Part shown: positions 1 through 8,464 of the stretch, one piece after another | Layout: each line of letters opens with the position of its first letter | Position numbering within the stretch: position 1 is the stretch's first letter | Assembly (NCBI GenBank): GCA_004296775.1 | Contig: RHGE01000022.1 | Span: 1-64,000, forward strand | Direction of reading: 5' to 3' | Source of the DNA: Marinilabiliaceae bacterium JC017 | Lineage (GTDB): Bacteria > Bacteroidota > Bacteroidia > Bacteroidales > Marinilabiliaceae | DNA length: 64,000 bases | Notes under the pieces: model-generated | Database searches by the model: none | Told to the model about the DNA's origin: nothing | What the model saw: the letters and a program-made list of their open reading frames with translations, nothing else | Translations under genes and position numbers: made by a program

Positions 1-82
1 TGATGCTAAAAAAATATATGAAGCTTTGGCTTTTAAAGACAGGCCCTATGTGCAAAAAACAAAAGTTGTGACCCAATTGTAA
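1..82 (+). CDS. C-terminal end of an unidentified protein (partial)
   Basis: An open frame enters from the left edge (first full codon at base 2) and stops with TAA at 80-82. It gives 26 residues ending in KTKVVTQL. The tail is charged and has no recognisable motif, so no function is proposed. Nothing on the plus strand follows closely except the cyclase remnant. It could also be a chance frame, because its start lies outside the window. Confidence 0.4.
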   Translation, partial: DAKKIYEALAFKDRPYVQKTKVVTQL

Positions 83-129
83 AAAACCAACTACCATATA
101 CCTTATATAGAGTTGTTTGTTATTTTTAA

Positions 130-492
130 TTTTCAAGTTGGGTTAAAAGAAATAAACAAAACACCTCCAATTGGGAGGTACGGATTGGCATGTATCAGGG
201 AGATATCATTGCCAGTCTGGTCAGTCTAACAAATCTCTCCTTCGACATTTTTGGAGATACGGTTAATCTAGCTGCTCGTTTTCAGGAAAATTGCGATCCA
301 ATGCAAATTAACATCCCCCAAAAAATGAAGAACACGCTAAATCAACATTATAAAATCATAGAACGAAGCCCGCGTAATGTAAAGGGTAGAGGAATTTTCC
401 CAATGTACTATCTACATCATCCAATATCTGAAGAGACCAATAAAAATGAAGAGAGGATTATGTCATTGACAAATCCTCTCCATATAAATTAG
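130..492 (+). pseudogene. Truncated class III adenylate/guanylate cyclase (C-terminal half only)
   Basis: Read without requiring an ATG, the frame is open from 130 and gives NWEVRIGMYQGDIIA, then FDIFGDTVNLAARF, then NVKGRGIFPMYY. These match the second half of a class III nucleotidyl cyclase domain: the RIGIHTG-like strand, the DIWGDTVNxAxR motif with the catalytic Asn and Arg, and the KGKGxxxMYxV ending. The first half, with the metal-binding aspartates, is absent; a stop at 127-129 closes the frame and only 47 bases separate it from the previous gene. The first ATG (190) falls inside the RIG-M-YQG strand and would make a protein unable to fold as a cyclase. The last dozen codons overlap a 9-bp hairpin and are probably not ancestral. 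Most likely a decaying remnant. Confidence 0.7.
451..480 (-). terminator. Intrinsic terminator downstream of ettA
   Basis: A perfect 9-bp stem, GAGAGGATT (451-459) with AATCCTCTC (472-480), encloses a 12-nt loop. On the minus strand it is followed by TTCATTTTTATT. It starts 24 bases after the ettA stop codon, so it probably ends that transcript. It lies inside the 3' end of the cyclase remnant. Confidence 0.6.
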
Positions 493-503
493 TTAGAATA
501 CGT

Positions 504-2192
504 TTAATCCTTTATCAGTTTTTTATACTTTATTCGTTTCGGTGTTATGTCACCCAAACGTCTCTTTTTATGCTCTTCGTACTCCGAAAATGATCCTTCA
601 TAATAGTACATATTCGAATCACCTTCAAAAGCCAGAATATGGGTAGCAATTCGATCAAGGAACCAACGATCATGAGATATCACTACGGCACAACCGGCAA
701 AATCCTCTAAACCTTCTTCAAGAGCTCGAAGCGTATTCACATCAATATCATTAGTCGGCTCATCCAATAGCAAGACATTAGCCTCCTCTTTTAATGTGAG
801 TGCTAAATGCAAACGGTTCCTTTCCCCACCGGACAATACACCACACTTCTTCTCCTGATCTGAACCTGTAAAATTAAATCGGGACAAATACGCCCTACTA
901 TTGAGATCTCGGCCACCTAGCCGAATCGTCTCCTGACCTCCGGATACAACCTGATAAACTGTTTTTTCAGGATCAATAGCTTCATGCGATTGATCAACGT
1001 AACCAATCTTCACGGTTTCTCCAACCTCAAAAATTCCTTTATCAGCTGTTTCCATCCCCATGATCATTCGAAACAAGGTAGTCTTACCGGCTCCATTTGG
1101 TCCAATCACACCTACAATACCATTCTTAGGAAGAACAAAATCAAGATTCTCAAACAGCAATCTATCATCAAATCCTTTAGCCACACCACTGGCCTGAATG
1201 ACTCTATCACCCAATCGGGGACCGTTAGGAATAAAAATCTCCAATTTTTCTTCTTTTTCCTTAACACCCTCTTTCATTAAATTGTCATAAGCAGAAAGAC
1301 GCGCTTTGGATTTGGCATGGCGTGCTTTGGGAGCCATTCGTACCCATTCAAGTTCTCGTTCCAGTGTTTTACGCCGTTTACTAGCCTGCTTTTCCTCTTG
1401 GGCCAAACGCTTAGTCTTCTGATCAAGCCATGAAGTATAGTTTCCTTTCCAGGGAATCCCTTCTCCTCTGTCTAACTCAAGAATCCAACCAGCTACATTA
1501 TCCAGAAAATAACGGTCGTGAGTGATCGCGATAACAGTTCCTTTATATTGTTGCAGGTATTGCTCCAGCCACATCACTGATTCTGCATCAAGATGGTTGG
1601 TGGGTTCATCGAGCAGAAGAATATCAGGCTCTTTTAACAACAAACGACACAAAGCAACTCGACGTCTTTCTCCTCCCGATAACACGGAAATCTTTTGATC
1701 CTCTGGCGGACAGCGCAAAGCATCCATCGCTCGCTCCAATTTAGTATCCAGATTCCACGCATCATATTGGTCGATCTTTTCCTGAAGATTAGCTTGTTCA
1801 TCCATCAGCGCCTGCATTTTATCAGGATCTTCCAACACCTCTGGATCACCAAACTTAAGATTCACATCCTCATAAGCCTTCAACACATCAACTATTTCCT
1901 GAACACCCTCCTCAACTACTTGACGAACGGTTTTTTCAGGATCCAGTTGAGGCTCCTGCTCCAGGTATCCAACTGAATAACCAGGAGAAAAAACCACCTC
2001 TCCTTCATAATTCTGTTCTAAACCGGCAATAATCTTCAATAAGGTTGATTTACCTGAACCATTTAATCCGATTATTCCAATCTTAGCACCATAAAAAAAT
2101 GATAAGTAGATATTATTTAGAACTTTTTTTTGTGGTGGAAAAGTCTTACTTACCCCCACCATACTAAAAATGATCTTTTTATCGTCTGACAT
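504..2192 (-). CDS. ettA: Energy-dependent translational throttle protein EttA (ABC-F ATPase)
   Basis: A cytoplasmic ABC-F protein of 562 residues that binds the ribosomal E site and, in the family, gates the first elongation steps according to ATP/ADP level. Two ATP-binding cassettes are visible: Walker A GLNGSGKST (residues 42-50) with LSGGERRR and LLLDEPTNHLD, then GPNGAGKTT with LSGGERNR and LLLDEPTNDID. Between them lies the charged linker (KQASKRRKTLERELEW). No membrane segment is present. The length matches E. coli EttA, whose linker type this resembles more than Uup or drug-resistance ABC-F proteins. It follows the secreted-protein gene by 27 bases and probably shares its promoter. 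Confidence 0.93.
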   Translation of the reverse strand: MSDDKKIIFSMVGVSKTFPPQKKVLNNIYLSFFYGAKIGIIGLNGSGKSTLLKIIAGLEQNYEGEVVFSPGYSVGYLEQEPQLDPEKTVRQVVEEGVQEIVDVLKAYEDVNLKFGDPEVLEDPDKMQALMDEQANLQEKIDQYDAWNLDTKLERAMDALRCPPEDQKISVLSGGERRRVALCRLLLKEPDILLLDEPTNHLDAESVMWLEQYLQQYKGTVIAITHDRYFLDNVAGWILELDRGEGIPWKGNYTSWLDQKTKRLAQEEKQASKRRKTLERELEWVRMAPKARHAKSKARLSAYDNLMKEGVKEKEEKLEIFIPNGPRLGDRVIQASGVAKGFDDRLLFENLDFVLPKNGIVGVIGPNGAGKTTLFRMIMGMETADKGIFEVGETVKIGYVDQSHEAIDPEKTVYQVVSGGQETIRLGGRDLNSRAYLSRFNFTGSDQEKKCGVLSGGERNRLHLALTLKEEANVLLLDEPTNDIDVNTLRALEEGLEDFAGCAVVISHDRWFLDRIATHILAFEGDSNMYYYEGSFSEYEEHKKRRLGDITPKRIKYKKLIKD

Positions 2193-2219
2193 ATTTCTGT
2201 ATATTTTATTCTATCTGGA

Positions 2220-3068
2220 TCAATGACTAACCATTCGCTTTAAATCTTTTTCTAATAACGCATCCCGATGCTTTTTATTAATCATGTGATAATCGAAATA
2301 GTAAAAACGCGAATCAGCAGCTCCAACCAATATCTTATAACAACGAGCTTTATACTTCGTTCCCTCCGGACCAACTTTATGCAAAAAAACAACATCCTTA
2401 TCCTTCTGTTCAATTGCCTGTGTTACCTCATCCCTGCTCACAATTTTAACATCATAAGGATATAACCTTTGAATTTTGGATTGAGAATTAACCGTTTCTT
2501 GCAAATCTTCTTTAACCAAAAGCAACGTTTTATCCTTTAGGCTCTTAATATTTTTATTATAATACTTAAATACATTAGCTTTTATCAATTCTGGTTTTTC
2601 GTGCATCAACTGCACATGATCCTGAATAAACCTTATAAAAGCCTCCATTTTGTATGCATAACTATCATCCTCCACACGTAAATACGATAATGGAATAGAG
2701 CACAAATCAGGCAATTCCTTAACATCTTTTTCAGCTTCACCCATTAATAAACTCAAAAAATTATAACGGGCTTTTGTTTTATCATGATCAAATGTAACTA
2801 CAGTAGTTACTAAAAATGAATAGGCTGGATCATTTCTACGCTCTTCAAACTCCTTATCATCAATAAACTCATAATCGGTAAGTGTCCACACCTTGGACAT
2901 CACTTCTTTTATTTTAAAGTTAAAGTCGCTCATTGGATTTGGATCCATAACGACTAATGTCTTTGTTTTAAAAAAACTGGCATATTCATCGGCAGTAGGT
3001 AAATGCTCCTGAGCATTTACCACGCTAAAAACAAAAACTACAAGTGTGGCAAAAATTAGCTTTCTCAT
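2220..3068 (-). CDS. Secreted protein of unknown function (282 aa)
   Basis: The N-terminus MRKLIFATLVVFVFSVVNAQ is a clear Sec signal peptide, probably cleaved after NAQ (type I) since there is no lipobox cysteine, so the product should be periplasmic. The mature part of about 262 residues is mixed alpha/beta, charged and soluble-looking, with a HMINKKHRDALLEKDLKRM tail. I recognise no domain. It is first in a two-gene unit with ettA (27-bp gap) and has a well-formed Bacteroidota promoter 75-105 bases upstream. Its link to EttA is positional only. Confidence 0.7.
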   Translation of the reverse strand: MRKLIFATLVVFVFSVVNAQEHLPTADEYASFFKTKTLVVMDPNPMSDFNFKIKEVMSKVWTLTDYEFIDDKEFEERRNDPAYSFLVTTVVTFDHDKTKARYNFLSLLMGEAEKDVKELPDLCSIPLSYLRVEDDSYAYKMEAFIRFIQDHVQLMHEKPELIKANVFKYYNKNIKSLKDKTLLLVKEDLQETVNSQSKIQRLYPYDVKIVSRDEVTQAIEQKDKDVVFLHKVGPEGTKYKARCYKILVGAADSRFYYFDYHMINKKHRDALLEKDLKRMVSH

Positions 3069-3398
3069 AAATTAAAACCTTTTAATTACATTTTAAATCC
3101 TAATTGTTCTCACGTCCCTTCTTCTCTAGTGGGAAACGGGACCAAACGTAACGTACGAATTAGGGATAACAAAGTTATATTTAAAATGCCCACAAAAAGG
3201 ATCACGCATAAAAAATAAATATCTATAAAAAATGAATATCTACCTACCTATTGAATAATCCTTTAATTTTGAAGAGGTAAAACTATTTCATTAATTTTAG
3301 CCTTGAAAAACAAAGTCAAAAACATGGCCTCCAAGACTTATTGAGGTGTTTTAGGACCGACATTTTTAAAAATTATTTGCTAATAAAACGACTCAAAA
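3069..3398. other. 330-bp divergent intergenic region
   Basis: Separates the secreted-protein/ettA unit (minus) from the hybrid kinase (plus). It holds the minus-strand promoter at 3143-3173 and, within its leader, a GTCCC...GGGAC pair (3114-3118/3138-3142). A lone TAATTTTG (3264-3271) could serve the plus-strand kinase but has no TTTG at the right distance. No open frame or RNA gene is seen. Confidence 0.5.
3143..3173 (-). promoter_or_regulatory. Bacteroidota-type promoter for the secreted protein/ettA unit
   Basis: Read on the minus strand: TTTG (3173-3170), a 19-bp spacer, then TACGTTTG (3150-3143). This matches the Bacteroidota consensus TTTG-N19-21-TAnnTTTG exactly. The inferred start near 3136 gives a leader of about 68 nt. 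It is the best-formed promoter found in the window. Confidence 0.6.
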
Positions 3399-5141
3399 AT
3401 GAATATCCTTAATAAGTTTTTATCCTTATTTATTTACGAACAAAGAGAAAAAGTGGAGATAGAAACACGCAACAGAAGCCTGTTAACTAATCTTAACAAC
3501 TTCTTTCTTTTCATTATTGTATTCACAGAAGGAATGTATGCCTTATGGCAAGAAAATTTATTCTTTGCCGGTCCATTATTATTCTTCAGTTTAATTTTTG
3601 CAGCAAATTACCTTTACATGAGCCGTCGTGTTCATTCTGTCACATATAGGAAACTATTAATGTCCTTTATTATTATCACACTTTCCTACTTTACGATTTT
3701 CGGAGGAACTACTCAATTAAATATAATTTGGGTAGGTTTGTTTCCTTTTATGGCTATCTCCATAACCGGACAAAGATTTGGCACACGCTTATCATTCATT
3801 TTATTTGCCATTATTTTGCTCAACTTTGTTCTCTTATCAGAGATTATTCCTTTCGCTCAACCCTACAATCTCGGCTCCAAAATATTATTCCTGTTCTTTT
3901 ACGGCATCTCTTTAGTTGTAGCCTATTCCATTTATCATACAACTACGGAATTAATCCTGAACCGTGAACGACTCATGCTGAATTCTCAGAATACCAGTAA
4001 AACACAAGAAGAGTTAATTTCTAAACTCTCACACCAGATTCGAACTCCGTTGAGTAACATCACAGGTATAATTGACATCCTGGAAAAAACCTCTCTGAAT
4101 GATGATCAACATGATTATATTAATACCATTCATGCATCAGCCAATAACCTGGTAAATGTTGTCAATTCCATGGTTGCTGCCACTCGCACCAGTTTGAGTC
4201 AGATACCTGATGAAGAGATAAACTTTAATTTATTTGCGACACTCAATAACACGATCAGACTCTTTCAAGATGATCAGGACAAAAAAAAGTTCAGCCTTTC
4301 CTTATCAGCAGACATACCCTCTAGCCTAATTGGAAATAGCATTAAAGTCAAACAGATATTTCTCAATCTTTTAAACAGTATTTTAAAATACAACAATGCA
4401 GAGATAAAAGAGATAAAAGTAGAAGTGACCCGCAAAGAGAGTATGCCAGGAAAAATTGAGCTTCAATTCAATTTTGTAAGTAACACAACCATTCCAATTC
4501 CGAAAGAAGAATTTGCTGATCAGGAATCACTTTACAGCCAGGATATCATCAGGCTTAACAGTTCCAAATATATTCATTTGCTAGACCTTGGAATTACCCA
4601 AAAATTAATCGAATCTGATGGCCATCAACTAACAATTATACCTGGTGCCGATTCAACAAGATTTGAATTTGCCATGAAATTTAAAGAGAGTACTAAAAGC
4701 AGATCAATTCTTGATATTAAAAAGCCAACAGTACAAACTGAAAGCTATTTTAAACCTAAAGTAGATATTAAAGAATCCAATATTTTACTTGTTGAAGACA
4801 ATTTCAGCAATCAACAAATAATTATACTCTATATAAAAAACGAGGTTCATAAAATTGATGTGGCATTCAATGGAAAAGAAGCGCTTGATAAGTTTGGAAA
4901 AGCCAAGTATGACCTGATATTAATGGACGTTCAAATGCCAATCATGGATGGCTTTAAAGCCACTCAAAAAATTAGAGAAATTGAAAAAAGCACCAGTACA
5001 CATACTCCAATAATAGCAGTTACAGCTAATGCTTTTCCTGAAGATAGAGAAAAATGCCTGACCTCAGGTATGGATGACTACATTAGCAAACCATTCCAAC
5101 CGGAAGATTTGATTAGAAAAATAAAACAACATCTAAGCTAA
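3399..5141 (+). CDS. Membrane hybrid histidine kinase with degenerate ATPase domain and C-terminal receiver
   Basis: 580 residues. About six hydrophobic helices occupy residues 30-195, followed by a DHp domain with H-box KLSHQIRTPLSN (phospho-acceptor His212) and a catalytic domain to about residue 440. A complete receiver (from about 463) ends the protein: VEDN acidic pair, phospho-acceptor Asp510 in LMDVQMP, Thr in AVTANA and Lys in ISKPF. The catalytic domain is eroded. The N-box reads LNLLNSILKYN with Ser where the Mg-binding Asn should be, and the DxGxGI and GLGL loops are absent (only LLDLGITQKLIE remains). It may therefore relay phosphate or dephosphorylate rather than autophosphorylate. 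It has no separate sensor domain outside the membrane, and it ends 8 bases from the convergent SpoIIE phosphatase gene. Confidence 0.85.
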   Translation: MNILNKFLSLFIYEQREKVEIETRNRSLLTNLNNFFLFIIVFTEGMYALWQENLFFAGPLLFFSLIFAANYLYMSRRVHSVTYRKLLMSFIIITLSYFTIFGGTTQLNIIWVGLFPFMAISITGQRFGTRLSFILFAIILLNFVLLSEIIPFAQPYNLGSKILFLFFYGISLVVAYSIYHTTTELILNRERLMLNSQNTSKTQEELISKLSHQIRTPLSNITGIIDILEKTSLNDDQHDYINTIHASANNLVNVVNSMVAATRTSLSQIPDEEINFNLFATLNNTIRLFQDDQDKKKFSLSLSADIPSSLIGNSIKVKQIFLNLLNSILKYNNAEIKEIKVEVTRKESMPGKIELQFNFVSNTTIPIPKEEFADQESLYSQDIIRLNSSKYIHLLDLGITQKLIESDGHQLTIIPGADSTRFEFAMKFKESTKSRSILDIKKPTVQTESYFKPKVDIKESNILLVEDNFSNQQIIILYIKNEVHKIDVAFNGKEALDKFGKAKYDLILMDVQMPIMDGFKATQKIREIEKSTSTHTPIIAVTANAFPEDREKCLTSGMDDYISKPFQPEDLIRKIKQHLS

Positions 5142-5149
5142 AACTGATC

Positions 5150-8100
5150 TTATTTTAAGGGTCTTAATCCCATTAATAAAATATCATCAACTTGCTCATG
5201 TTGACCATTCATCCACTCTTCCATCTTCTGATGAAGGATGGCCTTTTGGTCTTCGATGGGCAGTTTATGTATATTGAGAAGTAAATGTCGAAAACGACGA
5301 TATTTAAACTTTTTCCCTTCAGGACCTCCAAATTGGTCAGCATACCCATCCGAAAATAAATAAATGATATCATTCTCCTGAAGGGGAATCTCTTGTTTTG
5401 TAAAAGTCAATCCTGCTGCTGCACCATGATGACCAATAGCAAATCTGTTACCTTTATAAGATAAAATTTCGTTATCACGAATCAGATAAATCGGATTAAA
5501 TGCACCAGCAAACTCAATATTCTTTCTTTTTTTATCAATCATGCAAAAAGCCATATCCATTCCATCTTTAACCCCAAACTGAAATTCTTCCTGATTTGAG
5601 TTGTTTCTTTTAAAGATGGACAACACTTCTCTATTCAACCTATTTAATATCACAGCTGGGCATTCCTCCCCTTGTATCTCTACAATATTTCTTAATAAAT
5701 CATAGCCAATAATCGACATAAAAGCTCCTGGAACACCATGTCCCGTGCAATCAACAGCAGCAACAAAAATTTTATCCTTATTCTGATACACCCAATAAAA
5801 ATCACCACTTACAATATCCTTGGGGCGAAAATAAATAAATGACTCTGAAAAATACCTTCGAAACATCTGTTCGGAAGGAATAATGGCCTCCTGTATTCTC
5901 TTGGCATAACTGATACTATCAGTAAGGCTTTGATTGATTTTCGAAAGTGTCTCTCTTTGGTCCTCAATTTGTTTCTTACTGGTTGCTTTTTCCTGTAAAT
6001 CCTTATAAACTTTTCGATAATTCCGTATCCGATAATTTATTAAAGATTGAATTATAAAAATAGCCGCCAACAGATAAAAAGCATAAGCATAATTGGACAT
6101 ATAAAGCGGAGGTACTATTTTAATAAACAATTCAGTGGGGTTGTTATTCCATACAAAATCATTATTTGCCCCCATCACTTTTAATGTATATGAGCCCGGC
6201 ATCAAATTGGAAAAAACTACTGAATTCTCACTGGTAACATCTCTCCAGGTTTCGTCATAACCATCCAACATAACCTTATACCTATTCTTTGATGGTTGGG
6301 TAAATTCCAAAGCTGAAAACTCTACTCTAATCATTGAGTTGTTCTTAAACTTCATTTCAATAGAATCAACCTCCCCGTGAAAACTTGATAACTCTTTTCC
6401 CTTATGAATAATATTGACTCCCGTGATCTCAACATTGGGTTTAGATAAATTAATCCTTAGAGAATCCGGATTAATAATAGCAAGACCATTAGCCCCTCCA
6501 AAAAGAAGTTCATCATCTGTTTTTAAAGCAGCACCAGAATGATAAGAATAACCGGGCAACCCATCTTCTTCGGTAAAATAAATCATTCCTTCTACTGGAT
6601 TGATATATGAAATACCTCTATTTGAGCTTAACCAAATGCGATCATACTCATCCCTCAACAAATCACCAATTTGAATATTTGATAAATCTTTCTCGTCCTT
6701 AATAAACCCTGGTGAAAAGCTTTTCTTATCGTAATAAGATAAACCGGCTTGAGTACCAATCCAAATCCTTTTATCTTTATCTTCTACAAAAGAAAGGATA
6801 TAATTATTGCTAAGTAATTTAGAACCTAAATCACTATTACTAATCTGAACAAACTCACGCCATGCATTTTGAATAATATTGACCCCCTTTTTCGTGCCTA
6901 CCCAAAGCCATCCTTCGCTATCTTCAAAAAGAACGTTTACAACATCACTGCACAGACTATTTTTATCATTTGGATCCTCAAAATAGCGGGTAAGCTCATG
7001 CCCATTATATTTATATAATCCAAATTGCGTTGCAATCCATATATTACCAAGTTTATCTTGTAATAAATCCCGTATATAATTAGACTTTAAAATCGTTGCA
7101 AACTCTGAACTATCGGCATAACTAAATTCTTCAATTCGATCTGTTTCCTTATTTAGAATAAAGATCCCTTTATTTGTCCCAAGCCATAATATATTATCTT
7201 TGACTTCTAAAATACTGGAAACCAAATCCTCACTTAAACCATCTGATGTAGAACTAACACAATAATGTTTTATCCTTTCATCTTTTTTACCTACCCTGTA
7301 CAATCCTTTACTCCTGGTTCCCAACCAGTAATAGCTCCTATCAGCATGAATGGCACAAATATCATAAGACTCGAATTCTCCAGCTAATTTATCAAAAGAT
7401 GAAATTGACCGAATTTTTGGTTTTTGCAAGTTTATTTTAAAGAGGCCACCTCTTTCAGTACCAATCCACAACAATCCGCTATTATCAAACAATTGAGCTG
7501 TGATTTTTTGATTCTTCAATGGCCATTTTCCAAGGAAGCTCCCTTCCAATTCTTTGAATGAATATCCTGGTATACCAGCAACCTGGATGGAATTTTGGGA
7601 ACTTAACCAAATCATTCCATTATGAATTGACACGTTTGAAGGCAAATAATATGGCTCCCGCCTTTCTTCTTCCAATAGTTTTATTTGCTGATTTTTAATA
7701 TCACATAACTTAACTCCTTCTATTGTACTTACTAACACACTACTATCATTCAACATCACCAAATCACCAATGTCGTTAGAAGAATCCACTCCTTCAAACT
7801 GAATCCTTGTAAAGGTTTCTGTTTTTATATTAAAACTTTGCAAACCTTCCTTTGTCCCTATTAAAATCTCGTCATACGAAATTTTAAGCAAAGGATATTG
7901 ATGATATCTTGCAGTTTTAAGTACCTTATGGAAGGTGTTGAAATATTTAACTTGATTTGTTACTCCATCAATTTTTATTAGATAATGCAATGACAGCGCC
8001 CATACCCATTTTTTGTCATATACCATTCCTAATATCTCATCTTCTGGCAACGCTCTTTCGCCATGCGAACTATTATTAAACCGGCTAAAACAATCAGTTC

Positions 8101-8464
8101 GTCTATCCCATACACTAATTCCATTATTTTTTGTGCCAACCCAAATATTCCCATCAGTTGTCTCCAAAATAACCTGAATATAATTTCCTGATATGGAAAG
8201 ACTATCTACAGGAATATGCCTATAGGTTAAAAACTTTTTACCGTCAAACCGATTTAAGCCATTCTTGGTTCCTATCCATAGAAAACCACGACTATCTTGA
8301 AAAAGACAGGTAACACTTCCATTTGACAGACCTTCACTAATTGTGAATTGTTTTATATCCGATAGAACCGAAATCCCTGTATCATCATTTGCTTTTAAAC
8401 CACTCGCACAAACTATTGCAAACAAACAACAAACCAATAAAAGTCTAACATTTACAAGAACCAT
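5150..8464 (-). CDS. Reg_prop beta-propeller / Y_Y_Y / SpoIIE-type PP2C phosphatase sensor
   Basis: 1104 residues from the ATG at 8464, chosen because MVLVNVRLLLVCCLFAIVC is a signal peptide and AGGAAG precedes it; a start at 8512 would bury the signal. Roughly residues 30-700 carry Reg_prop repeats (LFQDSRGFLWIGTKNGLNRF, LLQDKLGNIWIATQFGLY, LFEDSEGWLWVGTKKGVN), which form a periplasmic propeller pair. A Y_Y_Y domain, one membrane helix (about 795-815), a coiled linker and a C-terminal PP2C/SpoIIE phosphatase follow. The phosphatase metal-site motifs are intact: DIVSGDFYW, AVDCTGHGVPGAFMS, LFSDGYADQFGG and VDDILLMG. Related propeller sensors usually end in a histidine kinase; here the output is Ser/Thr dephosphorylation, typically of an anti-anti-sigma partner. 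No such partner gene is in the window. Confidence 0.9.
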   Translation of the reverse strand: MVLVNVRLLLVCCLFAIVCASGLKANDDTGISVLSDIKQFTISEGLSNGSVTCLFQDSRGFLWIGTKNGLNRFDGKKFLTYRHIPVDSLSISGNYIQVILETTDGNIWVGTKNNGISVWDRRTDCFSRFNNSSHGERALPEDEILGMVYDKKWVWALSLHYLIKIDGVTNQVKYFNTFHKVLKTARYHQYPLLKISYDEILIGTKEGLQSFNIKTETFTRIQFEGVDSSNDIGDLVMLNDSSVLVSTIEGVKLCDIKNQQIKLLEEERREPYYLPSNVSIHNGMIWLSSQNSIQVAGIPGYSFKELEGSFLGKWPLKNQKITAQLFDNSGLLWIGTERGGLFKINLQKPKIRSISSFDKLAGEFESYDICAIHADRSYYWLGTRSKGLYRVGKKDERIKHYCVSSTSDGLSEDLVSSILEVKDNILWLGTNKGIFILNKETDRIEEFSYADSSEFATILKSNYIRDLLQDKLGNIWIATQFGLYKYNGHELTRYFEDPNDKNSLCSDVVNVLFEDSEGWLWVGTKKGVNIIQNAWREFVQISNSDLGSKLLSNNYILSFVEDKDKRIWIGTQAGLSYYDKKSFSPGFIKDEKDLSNIQIGDLLRDEYDRIWLSSNRGISYINPVEGMIYFTEEDGLPGYSYHSGAALKTDDELLFGGANGLAIINPDSLRINLSKPNVEITGVNIIHKGKELSSFHGEVDSIEMKFKNNSMIRVEFSALEFTQPSKNRYKVMLDGYDETWRDVTSENSVVFSNLMPGSYTLKVMGANNDFVWNNNPTELFIKIVPPLYMSNYAYAFYLLAAIFIIQSLINYRIRNYRKVYKDLQEKATSKKQIEDQRETLSKINQSLTDSISYAKRIQEAIIPSEQMFRRYFSESFIYFRPKDIVSGDFYWVYQNKDKIFVAAVDCTGHGVPGAFMSIIGYDLLRNIVEIQGEECPAVILNRLNREVLSIFKRNNSNQEEFQFGVKDGMDMAFCMIDKKRKNIEFAGAFNPIYLIRDNEILSYKGNRFAIGHHGAAAGLTFTKQEIPLQENDIIYLFSDGYADQFGGPEGKKFKYRRFRHLLLNIHKLPIEDQKAILHQKMEEWMNGQHEQVDDILLMGLRPLK

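Noticed and set aside
984-1976. Open frames antisense to ettA
   Set aside because: They lie wholly inside a conserved gene whose reading frame is certain; same reasoning applies to the many frames antisense to the ribosomal cluster, korAB, bamA and the receiver/PEP-binding gene.
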